The position numbers and the translations under genes were made by a program. From the NCBI GenBank assembly GCA_014238425.1, contig JABABD010000031.1, forward strand, positions 1-64,000: 64,000 nt of DNA, read 5' to 3'. Source of the DNA: Flavobacteriaceae bacterium (GTDB taxonomy: Bacteria; Bacteroidota; Bacteroidia; Flavobacteriales; Flavobacteriaceae). Of this stretch, positions 42,423 through 52,282 are shown piece after piece. Below the pieces are notes generated by a model. The model saw only the letters and a program-made list of their open reading frames with translations. It was not told where the DNA came from and did not search any database. Every line of letters starts with the position of its first letter. Position 1 is the first letter of the stretch.

Positions 42423-45362
42423 TTATTTTACAATGATTTCATCTACAAACAACCAGCTTCTACCATTATGTTCATAGCCTATATGCCATTTAGGGAGTTC
42501 TCCTAATGTTTTAGCAATGATTTTCACATAGCGGTAATTTGATATCGATTGTTTGAATTCTATATTTTTTATACTCACTTCCTCTAAAGGTTTAGGTGTT
42601 TCTAATTGATAGTTGCCAATGGACTTGAAAATTCTATTGTCATTAGAAACCAAACATTCTACATCTGTTGGCAAGAAAATCCAAGAACGTTGATCTTTTA
42701 AAAAATTAACTTGAATTGATTGGATTGGTTTTTCCTTACCCAAATCTAAAGTAGCAATAAGGTCTTTGTTTTCATAGCCTTGCCATGTGCCAGTCCTAAA
42801 GTCTTCTGCACCAATAATGCCGTCAATCAAGGCATTGTTTCCACCAGCGTTATATTGATTAGCATATTCTGTATTTAATGTGATAGACATGTTTGGATCT
42901 ATTTTATAGAACTGTGTCGTAACTTTTGAACTTTGAACGCCTTCTTTTTCTGAATAAACTTCTAGAGTGGATGACTCAGAAATTATGATTGGATTGTTGT
43001 ATGTTTCAAAATTAGAATCATCTAATTTATATAAGATGCTTGCATCTTTATCCACATTTTGTAAGACAACTTCTGTTGAACCCTTGAATGCAATGTTGCC
43101 TTTGGCAATAAATGGTGCGGCAACAATAAGATGTTCGTTGATTTCTGTTTTTGGTTCACTACCTTCTTCAGTTCCCCATTGAGATGGTTTGTCAGTCATG
43201 AAAAATTCTAATGCTCCGCCATTTACTATATCGTTATGGGTAATAAAAGTCTTGTCAAGTGATTTGCCATTAAGATTTACATGATCAATGTAAATATTTG
43301 AGTTACTAAGGTTGTATGCCACAATGTTAAATTGTTTTCCATTTTCTAAGTTGATAGTGGCCTTGTCAAATAATGGGGTTCCAATAATATATTCATTAGA
43401 TGCAGGTGTTACAGGGTAGAACCCCATTGAGCTTAAAACATACCATGCACTCATTTGCCCACAATCTTCATTACCAGAAATACCATTAGGATCATTTTTA
43501 TACAGACCAGTTAGTATAGTGTAAATTTTTTCTTGCGTTTTATGCGGCTTGTTGACAAAGTTATAGAGATACGCCATATGGTGACTTGGCTCGTTGCCAT
43601 GAGCGTATTGACCAATAAGCCCAGTAATGTCTACTTGATGACGTCCAACTGTTTGAGCTTCAGCGACAAACAATTTATCTAGATTAGCTTCTAATTTGTC
43701 TTTACCACCTAGTAATTTGATGAACCCAGAAATGTCTTGAGGTACATAAAAACTGTACTGCCAAGAGTTAGCTTCAGTATAATTAAAATTCACTTCGTAT
43801 GGATCAAATGGTGCAAACCAAGTATTGCGAAAGCGTCCTCTCATAAATTGGGTACTTGGGTCAAAAACATTCTTATAAGATTGAGCGCGTTCTGTGTAAG
43901 TTTTATAATCATCGTCTTTACCTAACGCTTTTGCCATTTGGGCTATCGTCCAATCATCGTAAGCATATTCCAAGGTTTTCGAAACAGATTCGCTTTCTTT
44001 TTCAACAGGGATATAGCCTAAAGATTTATACGAATCCAATCCTAATTTATCTTGTATAGCACTATGCTTCATAGCTTCTAATGCTTTGTTGACATCATAA
44101 TCCTTGATTCCCTTTAAATACGCATCAGCTATAACGGGTACAGCATGATATCCAATCATGCAACCTGTATAACAACCTGCTAAATCCCAAATAGGCATGA
44201 TACCTCCTTCGTCATACTTAGCTAGAAAAGTGTTTATGAAATCGTTGGTTCTGTCTTGTTCAATAATGGTATAAAGAGGATGCGCAGCTCGATAGGTGTC
44301 CCAAAGCGAAAAGACTGTATAATAATCAAAATCCTGAGTTTCATGAATTTTTAAATCCATACCGCGATAACGACCATCCACATCTTGATATAAGTTAGGG
44401 GCTAACATGGTATGATATAAAGCGGTGTAAAAATTGGTTTTGTAATCGTTATTGTCGCTCTCGATAACGATTTTCTCTAATTGCTTCTCCCAAGTGTTTT
44501 GCGCTTCGGTTTTCACTTGTTCAAAGGTTTTATTACCTATTTCTTCTTCTAGGTTTTTACGTGCTCCGTCTTCATCGACAGCCGAAATTCCTATTTTGAT
44601 ATAGACTGGTTCGTTGTTTGGATTGTTGAACTTAAAATAAGCCTTGTTTCCGTTAGAAGAAATGCCACTTCTCATAGTACTTTCCTCAGGTCTAACTGAA
44701 AAAGAGTGTGAAAATTTAATATGATAAAATAGCTTCTGATTAGTCGCCCATGCTTTTGAATGCCGGTAACCCTCAACATCGTAGTTTGATATTTTAGTGA
44801 TATTTCCTTCAAGTAGTTCATCACGATGTTCTAAATCCAATATGATTATCTGGTTTTTTGAAGATGGAAATTGATACTTATGAATTCCACTTCTTTTTGA
44901 AACCGTAAGCTCCACATCAATATTTGTAGAGTCTAAATGCACTTTATAGTATCCTGGCTCGGCCACTTCGTTTTCATGTGAGAAGTGCGCTCGGTACCCT
45001 TTTTTACCATCAGAACCATTGTTAAAATTTACTGTGTTAGTTGGCATTAGCAGAATGTCGCCATAGTCACTAACACCTGTGCCACTCAAATGCGTATGAG
45101 AAAACCCGTAAATGTACTCATCGCTATAATGATAACCAGAACAACCATCCCAGCCTTCCAATCGTGTGTCTGGAGATAATTGCATCATTCCAAATGGCAT
45201 AGAGGCTCCTGGGTAAGTATGGCCATGACCGCCAGTACCAATAAATGGGTTGACATAAGAGATGAGAGCTTTGTCTTTTTTGGCAGGAATAACCTTATAT
45301 GGCTCTTTACAATTTGACACTGCGATCATTAAGACGAGTAGCCCTAAAAAATGTAATTTCAT
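42423..45362 (-). CDS. GH92 alpha-mannosidase lipoprotein
   Basis: About 979 residues from the ATG at 45362, chosen because the lipoprotein signal MKLHFLGLLVLMIAVSNC starts there. GH92 core: NPFIGTGGHGHTYPGASMPFG, DGCSGYHYSD and FSHTHLSGTG near the N-terminus, then AYLYNFVNKPHKTQ and GNEDCGQMSAWYV, which hold the catalytic acid and base and the Ca-binding residues. A discoidin/F5-F8-type module is likely at the C-terminus (about 840-979, ending in RSWLFVDEIIVK). It releases mannose from high-mannose N-glycans by a calcium-dependent inverting mechanism. Paired with the glycosylasparaginase downstream. Confidence 0.93.
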   Translation of the reverse strand: MKLHFLGLLVLMIAVSNCKEPYKVIPAKKDKALISYVNPFIGTGGHGHTYPGASMPFGMMQLSPDTRLEGWDGCSGYHYSDEYIYGFSHTHLSGTGVSDYGDILLMPTNTVNFNNGSDGKKGYRAHFSHENEVAEPGYYKVHLDSTNIDVELTVSKRSGIHKYQFPSSKNQIIILDLEHRDELLEGNITKISNYDVEGYRHSKAWATNQKLFYHIKFSHSFSVRPEESTMRSGISSNGNKAYFKFNNPNNEPVYIKIGISAVDEDGARKNLEEEIGNKTFEQVKTEAQNTWEKQLEKIVIESDNNDYKTNFYTALYHTMLAPNLYQDVDGRYRGMDLKIHETQDFDYYTVFSLWDTYRAAHPLYTIIEQDRTNDFINTFLAKYDEGGIMPIWDLAGCYTGCMIGYHAVPVIADAYLKGIKDYDVNKALEAMKHSAIQDKLGLDSYKSLGYIPVEKESESVSKTLEYAYDDWTIAQMAKALGKDDDYKTYTERAQSYKNVFDPSTQFMRGRFRNTWFAPFDPYEVNFNYTEANSWQYSFYVPQDISGFIKLLGGKDKLEANLDKLFVAEAQTVGRHQVDITGLIGQYAHGNEPSHHMAYLYNFVNKPHKTQEKIYTILTGLYKNDPNGISGNEDCGQMSAWYVLSSMGFYPVTPASNEYIIGTPLFDKATINLENGKQFNIVAYNLSNSNIYIDHVNLNGKSLDKTFITHNDIVNGGALEFFMTDKPSQWGTEEGSEPKTEINEHLIVAAPFIAKGNIAFKGSTEVVLQNVDKDASILYKLDDSNFETYNNPIIISESSTLEVYSEKEGVQSSKVTTQFYKIDPNMSITLNTEYANQYNAGGNNALIDGIIGAEDFRTGTWQGYENKDLIATLDLGKEKPIQSIQVNFLKDQRSWIFLPTDVECLVSNDNRIFKSIGNYQLETPKPLEEVSIKNIEFKQSISNYRYVKIIAKTLGELPKWHIGYEHNGRSWLFVDEIIVK

Positions 45363-45449
45363 TGATTGCCGTTTTACGCAGAAAGATACCAAATATTGAT
45401 TGTTTAGTTAAACTTATTTTAATTAAGGGCTTCAAATGTTAAATTGCCT

Positions 45450-45457
45450 TACTTTTG
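45450..45457 (+). promoter_or_regulatory. Putative -7 element for phosphoesterase gene
   Basis: TACTTTTG matches TAnnTTTG, 17 bases before the ATG at 45475. No clear -33 TTTG is seen at the usual spacing. Confidence 0.35.
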
Positions 45458-45474
45458 ACTAATTAAAACCTCTT

Positions 45475-46701
45475 ATGTTACGCTGGTTTATTTTTATTCT
45501 TTTTTATTCGTTACTAAGTTTTTACGGTTTTCAAGCTATAAAGACGATTACTAAAATTAGTTGGATACACTATGTCTTCATACTAGTTGCATTGCTGGTT
45601 ATTGGAAATTTCATTTTTCAGTTTACAGGACCATCACCGTCAAGACCTTTAACATCAGCAAAAAGTTATGCGATAGGGTTTTTATTGGCATTTCTTGTTT
45701 TGAACCTAATCATTGTGCCAATATTATTTGGAGAAGATATTATTAGAGTTATTATAGGAGCTTATGATAAGTTCATTAATAAGGAAACGTTTCATTTGCC
45801 TTCTAGAAGAAAATTTGTCAGTCAGATTGCTTTAGGATTGGCCGCGATACCTTTTGGAGCTTTACTTTATGGTATGTATCGTGGGAAGTACAATTTTAAA
45901 GTTCTTAAATATACCTTACATTTTGAAGATCTTCCAGATGCCTTTGATGGCTACAGGATTACCCAAATAAGTGATATACATTCTGGAAGTTTCGATAATC
46001 GAGAGAAAGTAGAATATGCTGTAAATTTAGTAAATGAACAACAGTCAGATACCATATTATTTACTGGCGATATGGTCAATAATGAAGCTAAAGAAATGTT
46101 GCCTTGGAAAGACGTTTTTGGAAAACTTAAAGCTAAAGATGGCCTGTTTTCTGTTTTAGGGAATCATGATTATGGTGATTATGTCCGTTGGAATTCAAAA
46201 GAAGAAAAGTCACAAAACCTAGAAGATTTAAAGATTATTCAAAAAGACATGGGCTTTGATTTATTATTAAATGAAAGTCGATTTCTTGAAAGAGAAGGTC
46301 AACGTTTAGCTTTGATTGGCGTTGAGAATTGGGGAAAAGGGGGTTTCAAGAAAACGGGCGACTTAAAAAAGGCTTCCGCTGATGTTAAAAAGGATGATTT
46401 TAAGATTCTTATGAGTCATGATCCTTCTCATTGGGAAGAAGAAGTTATAAAAGATGCCTATCACTATCACTTGACATTAAGCGGTCATACGCATGGTATG
46501 CAATTTGGTATAGAGATTCCAGGTTGGATAAAATGGAGCCCAGTGAAATGGCGTTATAAATATTGGGCTGGTGTCTATAAAGAAATGGGTCAATATATTA
46601 ATGTGAATAGAGGATTTGGATATCTAGCGTTTCCGGGTCGTGTAGGGATCTGGCCCGAAATAACGGTCATAGAACTTAAGAAAGGTACTCCTACGGCTTA
46701 A
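45475..46701 (+). CDS. Membrane-anchored metallophosphoesterase
   Basis: 408 residues. Four hydrophobic segments in about 1-130, then a calcineurin-like phosphoesterase domain with every metal motif: ITQISDIHSG, LFTGDMVNNE, VLGNHDYGDY, MSHDPSHW and LSGHTHGMQFG. The domain probably faces the periplasm. This YkuE/YaeI-like group includes lipid A and lipid pyrophosphate hydrolases, but the substrate cannot be told here. The thioredoxin-fold gene follows 53 bases later. Confidence 0.9.
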   Translation: MLRWFIFILFYSLLSFYGFQAIKTITKISWIHYVFILVALLVIGNFIFQFTGPSPSRPLTSAKSYAIGFLLAFLVLNLIIVPILFGEDIIRVIIGAYDKFINKETFHLPSRRKFVSQIALGLAAIPFGALLYGMYRGKYNFKVLKYTLHFEDLPDAFDGYRITQISDIHSGSFDNREKVEYAVNLVNEQQSDTILFTGDMVNNEAKEMLPWKDVFGKLKAKDGLFSVLGNHDYGDYVRWNSKEEKSQNLEDLKIIQKDMGFDLLLNESRFLEREGQRLALIGVENWGKGGFKKTGDLKKASADVKKDDFKILMSHDPSHWEEEVIKDAYHYHLTLSGHTHGMQFGIEIPGWIKWSPVKWRYKYWAGVYKEMGQYINVNRGFGYLAFPGRVGIWPEITVIELKKGTPTA

Positions 46702-46754
46702 TTGCATGGAAATGTTATATTTGTATACTAGACATTGATTTAAAACTTTAATGT

Positions 46755-47051
46755 ATGTCAAAATTCGGGGAATTAATAGATGTGGAGATTCCTGTTCTGT
46801 TAGATTTTTATACTGAATGGAATGATCAATCTACCGCAATGCATCCAGTATTAAGAGATGTTGCTGCGGCTTTGGGTGATAAAGCTAAGGTCATCAAGAT
46901 AGATGTTGATAAAAACAAGGAACTCTCTGAAGCGCTTCGTGTTAAAGGTCTACCAACACTTATTAGCTATAAAGATGGTGAAATGAAATGGAGACAAAGT
47001 GGTGAGCAAGATGCCAATACTCTTATAGGCATTATTCAAGAATATCTTTAA
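46755..47051 (+). CDS. Thioredoxin-fold protein lacking the CXXC motif
   Basis: 98 residues with the full thioredoxin fold: LLDFYTEWNDQSTAMHPVL, KVIKIDVDKNKEL, and the cis-proline loop KGLPTLISYKDG. In place of WCGPC it has WNDQS, and there is no cysteine in the whole protein, so it cannot do thiol-disulfide exchange. It may act as a binding or chaperone-like protein. The stop overlaps that of the convergent deacetylase gene by 4 bases. Confidence 0.85.
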   Translation: MSKFGELIDVEIPVLLDFYTEWNDQSTAMHPVLRDVAAALGDKAKVIKIDVDKNKELSEALRVKGLPTLISYKDGEMKWRQSGEQDANTLIGIIQEYL

Positions 47052-47698
47052 ATAGCAATTTTCTCGAATCGAAACCCTGCATTGCTATAATACTCCAATA
47101 CTTTTGGCAATACATACTTGACATTTTTAAGCGCTTTAAGACTGTCATGCAATACAATTATACTACCGCTGACTGTATGATTTAAAATATTCTTGAGACA
47201 GTCTTCTTCAGAAACATCTTTTCTCCAATCTTTTGCAACCACATCCCACATAATAATATGATAACCTAGGGTTCTTAGTTGTTTTCCTTGAATCTTTTTG
47301 ATACGCCCATACGGTGGGCGAAATAATTTTTGTGTATTGTGTTCTTTAATGAATGTTTCAGCTTCTAATATATTTTGAATGTAATCTTTTGTGTCAGTTT
47401 TCCAACCTTCAAGATGATGTTGTGTGTGGTTGCCTATAGCATGTCCTTCTTCAATTACTTTGTTAAAAATAGTGGCATGTTTTTGAACATTATCTCCAAT
47501 GCAAAAAAACGTAGCTTTCGCATTATATTTTTTAAGTTCATTAAGCACAAATTCTGTAGCTTCAGGTACTGGGCCATCATCAAATGTTAAATACAAAATT
47601 TTCTCAGAAGATGTTCTAGCTTCAGAAAAAAAATCCCAAACATAGTTCGGGAATATTTTTTTCACAAGTTTTGGCATTTTTGCAGGAATCATTGTCAT
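47048..47698 (-). CDS. Polysaccharide deacetylase family protein
   Basis: 216 residues, NodB-type carbohydrate esterase 4 domain: metal-binding Asp in YLTFDDGPVPEATEF, His residues in GNHTQHHLEGW, FRPPYGR, and the final LHDS motif. No clear signal peptide (MTMIPAKMPKLVKKIF is basic, not hydrophobic). It probably removes N-acetyl groups from peptidoglycan or a GlcNAc polymer. It starts 2 bases after the stop of the DUF2723 gene, so the two are an operon. Confidence 0.88.
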   Translation of the reverse strand: MTMIPAKMPKLVKKIFPNYVWDFFSEARTSSEKILYLTFDDGPVPEATEFVLNELKKYNAKATFFCIGDNVQKHATIFNKVIEEGHAIGNHTQHHLEGWKTDTKDYIQNILEAETFIKEHNTQKLFRPPYGRIKKIQGKQLRTLGYHIIMWDVVAKDWRKDVSEEDCLKNILNHTVSGSIIVLHDSLKALKNVKYVLPKVLEYYSNAGFRFEKIAI

Positions 47699-47700
47699 GA

Positions 47701-50700
47701 TTAGTCCTGCTTTAAACTATCAATAATAGTTTTCACACTATCCTGAGCAGGAAGATCAGCATCTTCAGGAACAAGATTAATGTCATCTGGGTCATTTTCG
47801 TAAAAATGCCTAAATAGTTTTAAATGATTTCTAAAGGTCTCCATTTCTTCATTCGCTATTTCCTTGTCGTATAATGCTACAATACCTACTAAACTTTTGT
47901 AACGCTCAATATTCGTTATAATTTTTTCCGCAATATCATATTGTTTGTCTATATCAAGCTCACTGTAATACGTTAAAGTTTCTTGGTATTTTAGTGCGAC
48001 TTGCTTATATAAATCCCTTGCCTTTTCATCTGCACCAACTTCGTAATAAGCACTAATATAGGGCTCTAAAAGTGTATAATAGCCATAGTATTGTACAGGC
48101 ATTTTGTCCATGGCCAAATCGGCAATTTCTTCAGCCTTTTGCGGCTCGTCTTCATTAATTAATTGTTCAATAAGACGAGCCATATTGCCTCTATAAGTAA
48201 TGGCGTTCTTACGAGTTTCTGGGTCATGATAAATATCTTCACTTCCACTATTTCCCCATTCCCATTCTTTTACTTTTTCATACATCAAATCTGCATCAAC
48301 GCGACCCATGTCAAATGGATTTGCGCGATCAACGGGTGTACGAATAGGCACTAATTTATAGCACATGCCATCTAATTGTAAATAATCTTTCATCCAGATA
48401 TAATCTTCATCAGAAAAAGCACCTCCAGTAAAATAAATCGGGCGATTCCAATCGTTATTGGCAACAATATCTAGCATTAATAATCTATTCTTGTACAATG
48501 CACTGCCTTTGATCTTGATGTCGATATAAGGTTCTATTCTATTCGCATCCTTAGACTTTACAAGGCCATTTTTTAATACAGTTTCTTTATTGACTGGAAT
48601 CCTAATGTTCTCTGTTGGCATGTAGTTAGCATTCAAATATTGAGATGGATAACGGCTAAGGTTTTGATCGGACTGCTGAAGAAGGAATTTGTATTTTGTT
48701 TTTGGATTATCACTTGTCACCCAATTCATAAAATTCTTTATCATCATAGTGTCCTTAGTGATAGGCTCATTTAAAATATGATTTCGCGTTCCATATTTAT
48801 ATTGATTGTGAGTCATTTGAGAAGGTATAGGATCACTTTCATAGGCTTTGCGTTTCATTTGATCTATATACCAATCTGTTTGAAAGAGACTCGTGTTCAC
48901 CACTCTAACGTCAGTTCTGTAGCCTTCTATTTCTTGTGCATACCAAAGGGCAAATGTATCATTATCTCCGATGGTGAATAATATGGCATTCTCGTCACAG
49001 GAATCCAAGTATTTATGAGCCATGGATTGTGCTGTATATTTTCCTGATCGATCGTGATCATCCCAATTATTGGCGGCTAAGATGCCAGGAACCAACACTA
49101 AACAAACAATGCTAACTATAGGCGCTATTAATTTTGCCGACATATACTTTTTAAGAGTATTGTAAATAGCATAAACGCCAAAGCCGATCCATATGGCAAA
49201 AACGTAGAAAGATCCCACAACAGAATAATCCCGTTCTCTAGGTTCAAAAGGTCTTACATTGGTGTATACCTGTATCGCTAATCCCGTAAATAGAAAGAAG
49301 ACTAACAGTATCCAAAAGAGTTTTTTGTCTTTATTAAATAAGAAGAACAAACCAATAAGTCCCAGAATTAGTGGGAGAAAATAATAGGTATTTCTGCCCT
49401 TGTTGTTTTTTACATCTGACGGCAAATTATATTGAGACATGCCCAATAATAAACCATCAATGGGTTTGATGCCGCTAATCCAATTTCCGTGATTATCATA
49501 CTTGCCTTGAATGTCATCTTGACGTCCCGCAAAATTCCACATAAAATAGCGCCAGTACATATAGCTTAATTGGTATTCAAACATATAGCGTATGTTACTG
49601 CCCAAACTTGGTTTTTCAATCTCAATATATTGACCAAAGCGCCTGAGGAAATTATGGTAATCCTCAAAATCGACCATGCCTCGGGCAACGTTATTTTTCA
49701 ACTCTGATACTGTAGTTCTTAACGTATTATATTCTTGCGGACTTATATAGGGACTTTTAGGCTTCAATTTAAAATCTAAGAAACCTGTAAACAGCATGTA
49801 ATTTTCTGCATGTTCACCACTCCACATTCTTGGTAAAACTGAAGCGTGTTTTGAATTGTAACTTTGCAGCGCTCTTTCGTATTCATTTACAATAACATAT
49901 TCACCTTTTTTAAGATCCTTTTCGTATTTCGGTTTGTCATCGATGTAGGCATTGTCTGGATCTTCATCTAATCCAGAATATTGATCTGTAAATTGCGGGC
50001 CATAGAATAAATGTGTTTTTGGATATTGTTCGAGGTTATAATATGCCAGCAATTCTCTAGCGCTAGACGGATTGTTTTCGTTAATTACGACATTAGCATT
50101 TGCTCTAATTGGTAGCATCATCCAAGAGGAAAATCCGATAAAAATAAAAAGAACACAGAGAACAAGCGTGTTTGCGAGTTTGTATTTTCTCTCTCTAGTA
50201 TATTTCAACCCGAAATAGAAAGCAGCTACTAAAATCAAGCCTGCTATAATACTTCCTGAATTAAACGGTAATCCAATAGAATTGACAAAGAATACTTCGG
50301 CGAGACCAAAGAATTTAAGTGCATTAGGTAGTAATAATTTGAAGATGGCCAATAAAATGGCAACAACAGTAATATTAGCTAGTACGAAATTTTTAATGGT
50401 AACAGTCTTATAGTTTTTAAAGAAATATACCAATCCGATAGCAGGTATAGTTAACAAGCCCATAAAATGAACTCCAAAAGACAAACCTATAATAAAAGAG
50501 ATTAAAATCAGCCATTTATTACCTCGAGGTTTGTTCATGTCTTGCTCCCAGCGAAGGCCTAACCAGAACATACTAGCCATAATTAAGGTAGCCATAGCAT
50601 ACACCTCAGTTTCAACAGCATTAAACCAGAAAGAATCTGTAAATGTAAACGCTAACGATCCTACCAAAGCACTCCCGAGAATAGCTTGGCTTTGGCTTGT

Positions 50701-51042
50701 TGATAATTTGTTTGCTTCCCCAATTATTTTGCGAAGCAACAAAGTAATGGTCCAGAACATAAATAATATAGTAAAAGCACTGGCTACGGCGCTCATCATG
50801 TTCATCATCAAGCCTATTTGCGAAGGGTCTGTTGTGAATATAGAGAAAAAAGCGCCAAGCATTTGAAATAGAGGCGCTCCAGGAGGATGACCAACCTGTA
50901 GTTTAGATGCGGTCAATATATATTCTCCTGCATCCCAAAAACTCACTGTGGGTTCTACAGTTAAACTGTAAGTTATTAATGCGATAGCAAAAGAAAGCCA
51001 TCCTAAAATGGTATTCCATTTCTTGAAATTGAACTGCGCCAT
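47701..51042 (-). CDS. DUF2723 (TMEM260-like) membrane glycosyltransferase
   Basis: 1113 residues. The N-terminal half has about a dozen membrane segments, with the early loop TVSFWDAGEYILTASKL that holds the acidic residue typical of GT-C glycosyltransferases, followed by GHPPGAPLFQML. A further membrane cluster lies at about 530-640 and a soluble TPR-like C-terminus at about 930-1113. The family matches DUF2723; its animal homologue TMEM260 is a protein O-mannosyltransferase. Flavobacteria O-glycosylate many exported proteins, so a role there is reasonable but unproven. Promoter region 51043-51217 is shared with divergent tRNA-Gln. Confidence 0.88.
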   Translation of the reverse strand: MAQFNFKKWNTILGWLSFAIALITYSLTVEPTVSFWDAGEYILTASKLQVGHPPGAPLFQMLGAFFSIFTTDPSQIGLMMNMMSAVASAFTILFMFWTITLLLRKIIGEANKLSTSQSQAILGSALVGSLAFTFTDSFWFNAVETEVYAMATLIMASMFWLGLRWEQDMNKPRGNKWLILISFIIGLSFGVHFMGLLTIPAIGLVYFFKNYKTVTIKNFVLANITVVAILLAIFKLLLPNALKFFGLAEVFFVNSIGLPFNSGSIIAGLILVAAFYFGLKYTRERKYKLANTLVLCVLFIFIGFSSWMMLPIRANANVVINENNPSSARELLAYYNLEQYPKTHLFYGPQFTDQYSGLDEDPDNAYIDDKPKYEKDLKKGEYVIVNEYERALQSYNSKHASVLPRMWSGEHAENYMLFTGFLDFKLKPKSPYISPQEYNTLRTTVSELKNNVARGMVDFEDYHNFLRRFGQYIEIEKPSLGSNIRYMFEYQLSYMYWRYFMWNFAGRQDDIQGKYDNHGNWISGIKPIDGLLLGMSQYNLPSDVKNNKGRNTYYFLPLILGLIGLFFLFNKDKKLFWILLVFFLFTGLAIQVYTNVRPFEPRERDYSVVGSFYVFAIWIGFGVYAIYNTLKKYMSAKLIAPIVSIVCLVLVPGILAANNWDDHDRSGKYTAQSMAHKYLDSCDENAILFTIGDNDTFALWYAQEIEGYRTDVRVVNTSLFQTDWYIDQMKRKAYESDPIPSQMTHNQYKYGTRNHILNEPITKDTMMIKNFMNWVTSDNPKTKYKFLLQQSDQNLSRYPSQYLNANYMPTENIRIPVNKETVLKNGLVKSKDANRIEPYIDIKIKGSALYKNRLLMLDIVANNDWNRPIYFTGGAFSDEDYIWMKDYLQLDGMCYKLVPIRTPVDRANPFDMGRVDADLMYEKVKEWEWGNSGSEDIYHDPETRKNAITYRGNMARLIEQLINEDEPQKAEEIADLAMDKMPVQYYGYYTLLEPYISAYYEVGADEKARDLYKQVALKYQETLTYYSELDIDKQYDIAEKIITNIERYKSLVGIVALYDKEIANEEMETFRNHLKLFRHFYENDPDDINLVPEDADLPAQDSVKTIIDSLKQD

Positions 51043-51167
51043 ATACTATAGTAAATTACTTGAGGGCGAATTTAAGAATAAAAAGACTAGACTTTAGAAT
51101 TTTTAAGGAAACGTTAAGTAATTGAAAAAATTGTCTGTTAGAAATTTTAAGTTTTATGGCTAAATAG

Positions 51168-51198
51168 TTTGTGCAAATAAAAGTTTGTTATAAATTTG
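51168..51198 (+). promoter_or_regulatory. Promoter of tRNA-Gln
   Basis: TTTG at 51168-51171 and TAAATTTG at 51191-51198, 19 bases apart, match the Bacteroidota sigma consensus at both boxes and spacing. Transcription would start near 51205, about 13 bases before the tRNA. Confidence 0.75.
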
Positions 51199-51217
51199 CA
51201 CTCGCATTTTAGCATAT

Positions 51218-51290
51218 TGGCCTATGGTGTAACTGGCAACACATTGGTTTTTGGTACCAAAGAGTCTAGGTTCGATCCCTAGTGGGCCAA
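51218..51290 (+). tRNA. tRNA-Gln (TTG anticodon)
   Basis: 73 bases fold as a full cloverleaf. The acceptor TGGCCTA pairs with TGGGCCA (one G-U), the D-stem is GTG/CAC, anticodon stem TTGGT/ACCAA holds the loop TTTTGGT with anticodon TTG, variable AGAGT, and T-stem CTAGG/CCTAG holds TTCGATC. The discriminator is A at 51290. CCA is not encoded. Confidence 0.95.
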
Positions 51291-51299
51291 CTAAATGCT

Positions 51300-51331
51300 A
51301 ACCGATTTGATTTATTCAAGTCGGTTTTTTT
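51300..51331 (+). terminator. Terminator of tRNA-Gln
   Basis: AACCGATTTG pairs with CAAGTCGGTT (one G-U) around ATTTATT and is followed by TTTTT. It begins 10 bases after the tRNA and lies just before the convergent stress-protein gene. Confidence 0.8.
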
Positions 51332-51335
51332 GTTT

Positions 51336-52163
51336 TTACATCTTAAATGTTATGACTGGTCGCCTTGCATGGTTTACTAGATCTTCACTAATACTGCCAT
51401 TGAAAAAGTGTGCTAAGCCTTGCCTTCCGTGTGTGCTCATACCAATTAGATCGGCCCCTATCAACTTTGAAAAATTTAAAATACCTTTTTCTATAGTGTC
51501 ATCATTATAGATGTTCATAGTGTAGTTGTCTGGACTAGATGTGGAAATAAAACCGTTCATCATGTCCTCAGCTTCAGAAGTTGTATAAAAATTGTTGACG
51601 GTGTTAATTACTAAAAGATGCATTCTTGCCTGAAGCATATTTGTCAAAGCGACAGCTTTACTATAAGGCTTTTTGTTTTCTTCGGTAAATGACGATGCAT
51701 AAACGAAATTTTTGATATTTAAATTGGTGTGCTCATTCTTAATAACTAACACTGGTACTTCAGAGGTTCGAACTACTTTTTCTGTATTTGAGCCAATAAA
51801 CATTTCTTTGAAACCACTGGCGCCATGAGACCCCATAACCACTAAATCGATATCGTGCTCTTTACAGGTTTCCAAAATACCATCTGAAGTTTGATGAAAA
51901 TTAACGGTTTCATGAACAGTAATCCCATTAAGAAAATCTTTTTCCATGGTGTCTTCAAAACGCTTATGAGCTAATTTCATAAAGAACATCGCTTCAGGAA
52001 GATCACTATGAGAACTCAGTGCATCAATTTGTGACAAAGGAAGTTCTAACATATGCAATAAATAGATTTCACTATCATGTTCTTTTGCTAATTGGGCAGC
52101 GATTTTAAGAGCGTTTTCGGCTAAAGGTGAAAAATCAGTAGGTACAAGTATTTTTTTGAGCAT
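51336..52163 (-). CDS. Universal stress protein, tandem UspA domains
   Basis: 275 residues, two UspA domains (about 1-145 and 150-275). The first has ILVPTDFSPLAENALKIA and the ATP-type signature MGSHGASGFKEMFIGSNTEK. The second has the shorter MSTHGRQGLAHFFNGS, with ATP-binding glycines partly kept. It is a cytoplasmic stress-response protein. The start is divergent from the rimP operon with about 155 bases between. Confidence 0.92.
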   Translation of the reverse strand: MLKKILVPTDFSPLAENALKIAAQLAKEHDSEIYLLHMLELPLSQIDALSSHSDLPEAMFFMKLAHKRFEDTMEKDFLNGITVHETVNFHQTSDGILETCKEHDIDLVVMGSHGASGFKEMFIGSNTEKVVRTSEVPVLVIKNEHTNLNIKNFVYASSFTEENKKPYSKAVALTNMLQARMHLLVINTVNNFYTTSEAEDMMNGFISTSSPDNYTMNIYNDDTIEKGILNFSKLIGADLIGMSTHGRQGLAHFFNGSISEDLVNHARRPVITFKM

Positions 52164-52227
52164 AGACTTGCAATTTAGAAGATTGAATACACATAAATTT
52201 ACAAATAAAAATCGACTCTAACTAGGC

Positions 52228-52258
52228 TTTGGATAATCAAGATATTGTTGTATATTTG
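52228..52258 (+). promoter_or_regulatory. Promoter of rimP-nusA-infB
   Basis: TTTG at 52228-52231 and TATATTTG at 52251-52258 with a 19-base spacer, the same spacing as at tRNA-Gln. The start site would be near 52264, giving a leader of about 57 bases that contains the hairpin at 52283-52308. Confidence 0.75.
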
Positions 52259-52282
52259 CCCCGTTGTAAGAAAAGATATCAC

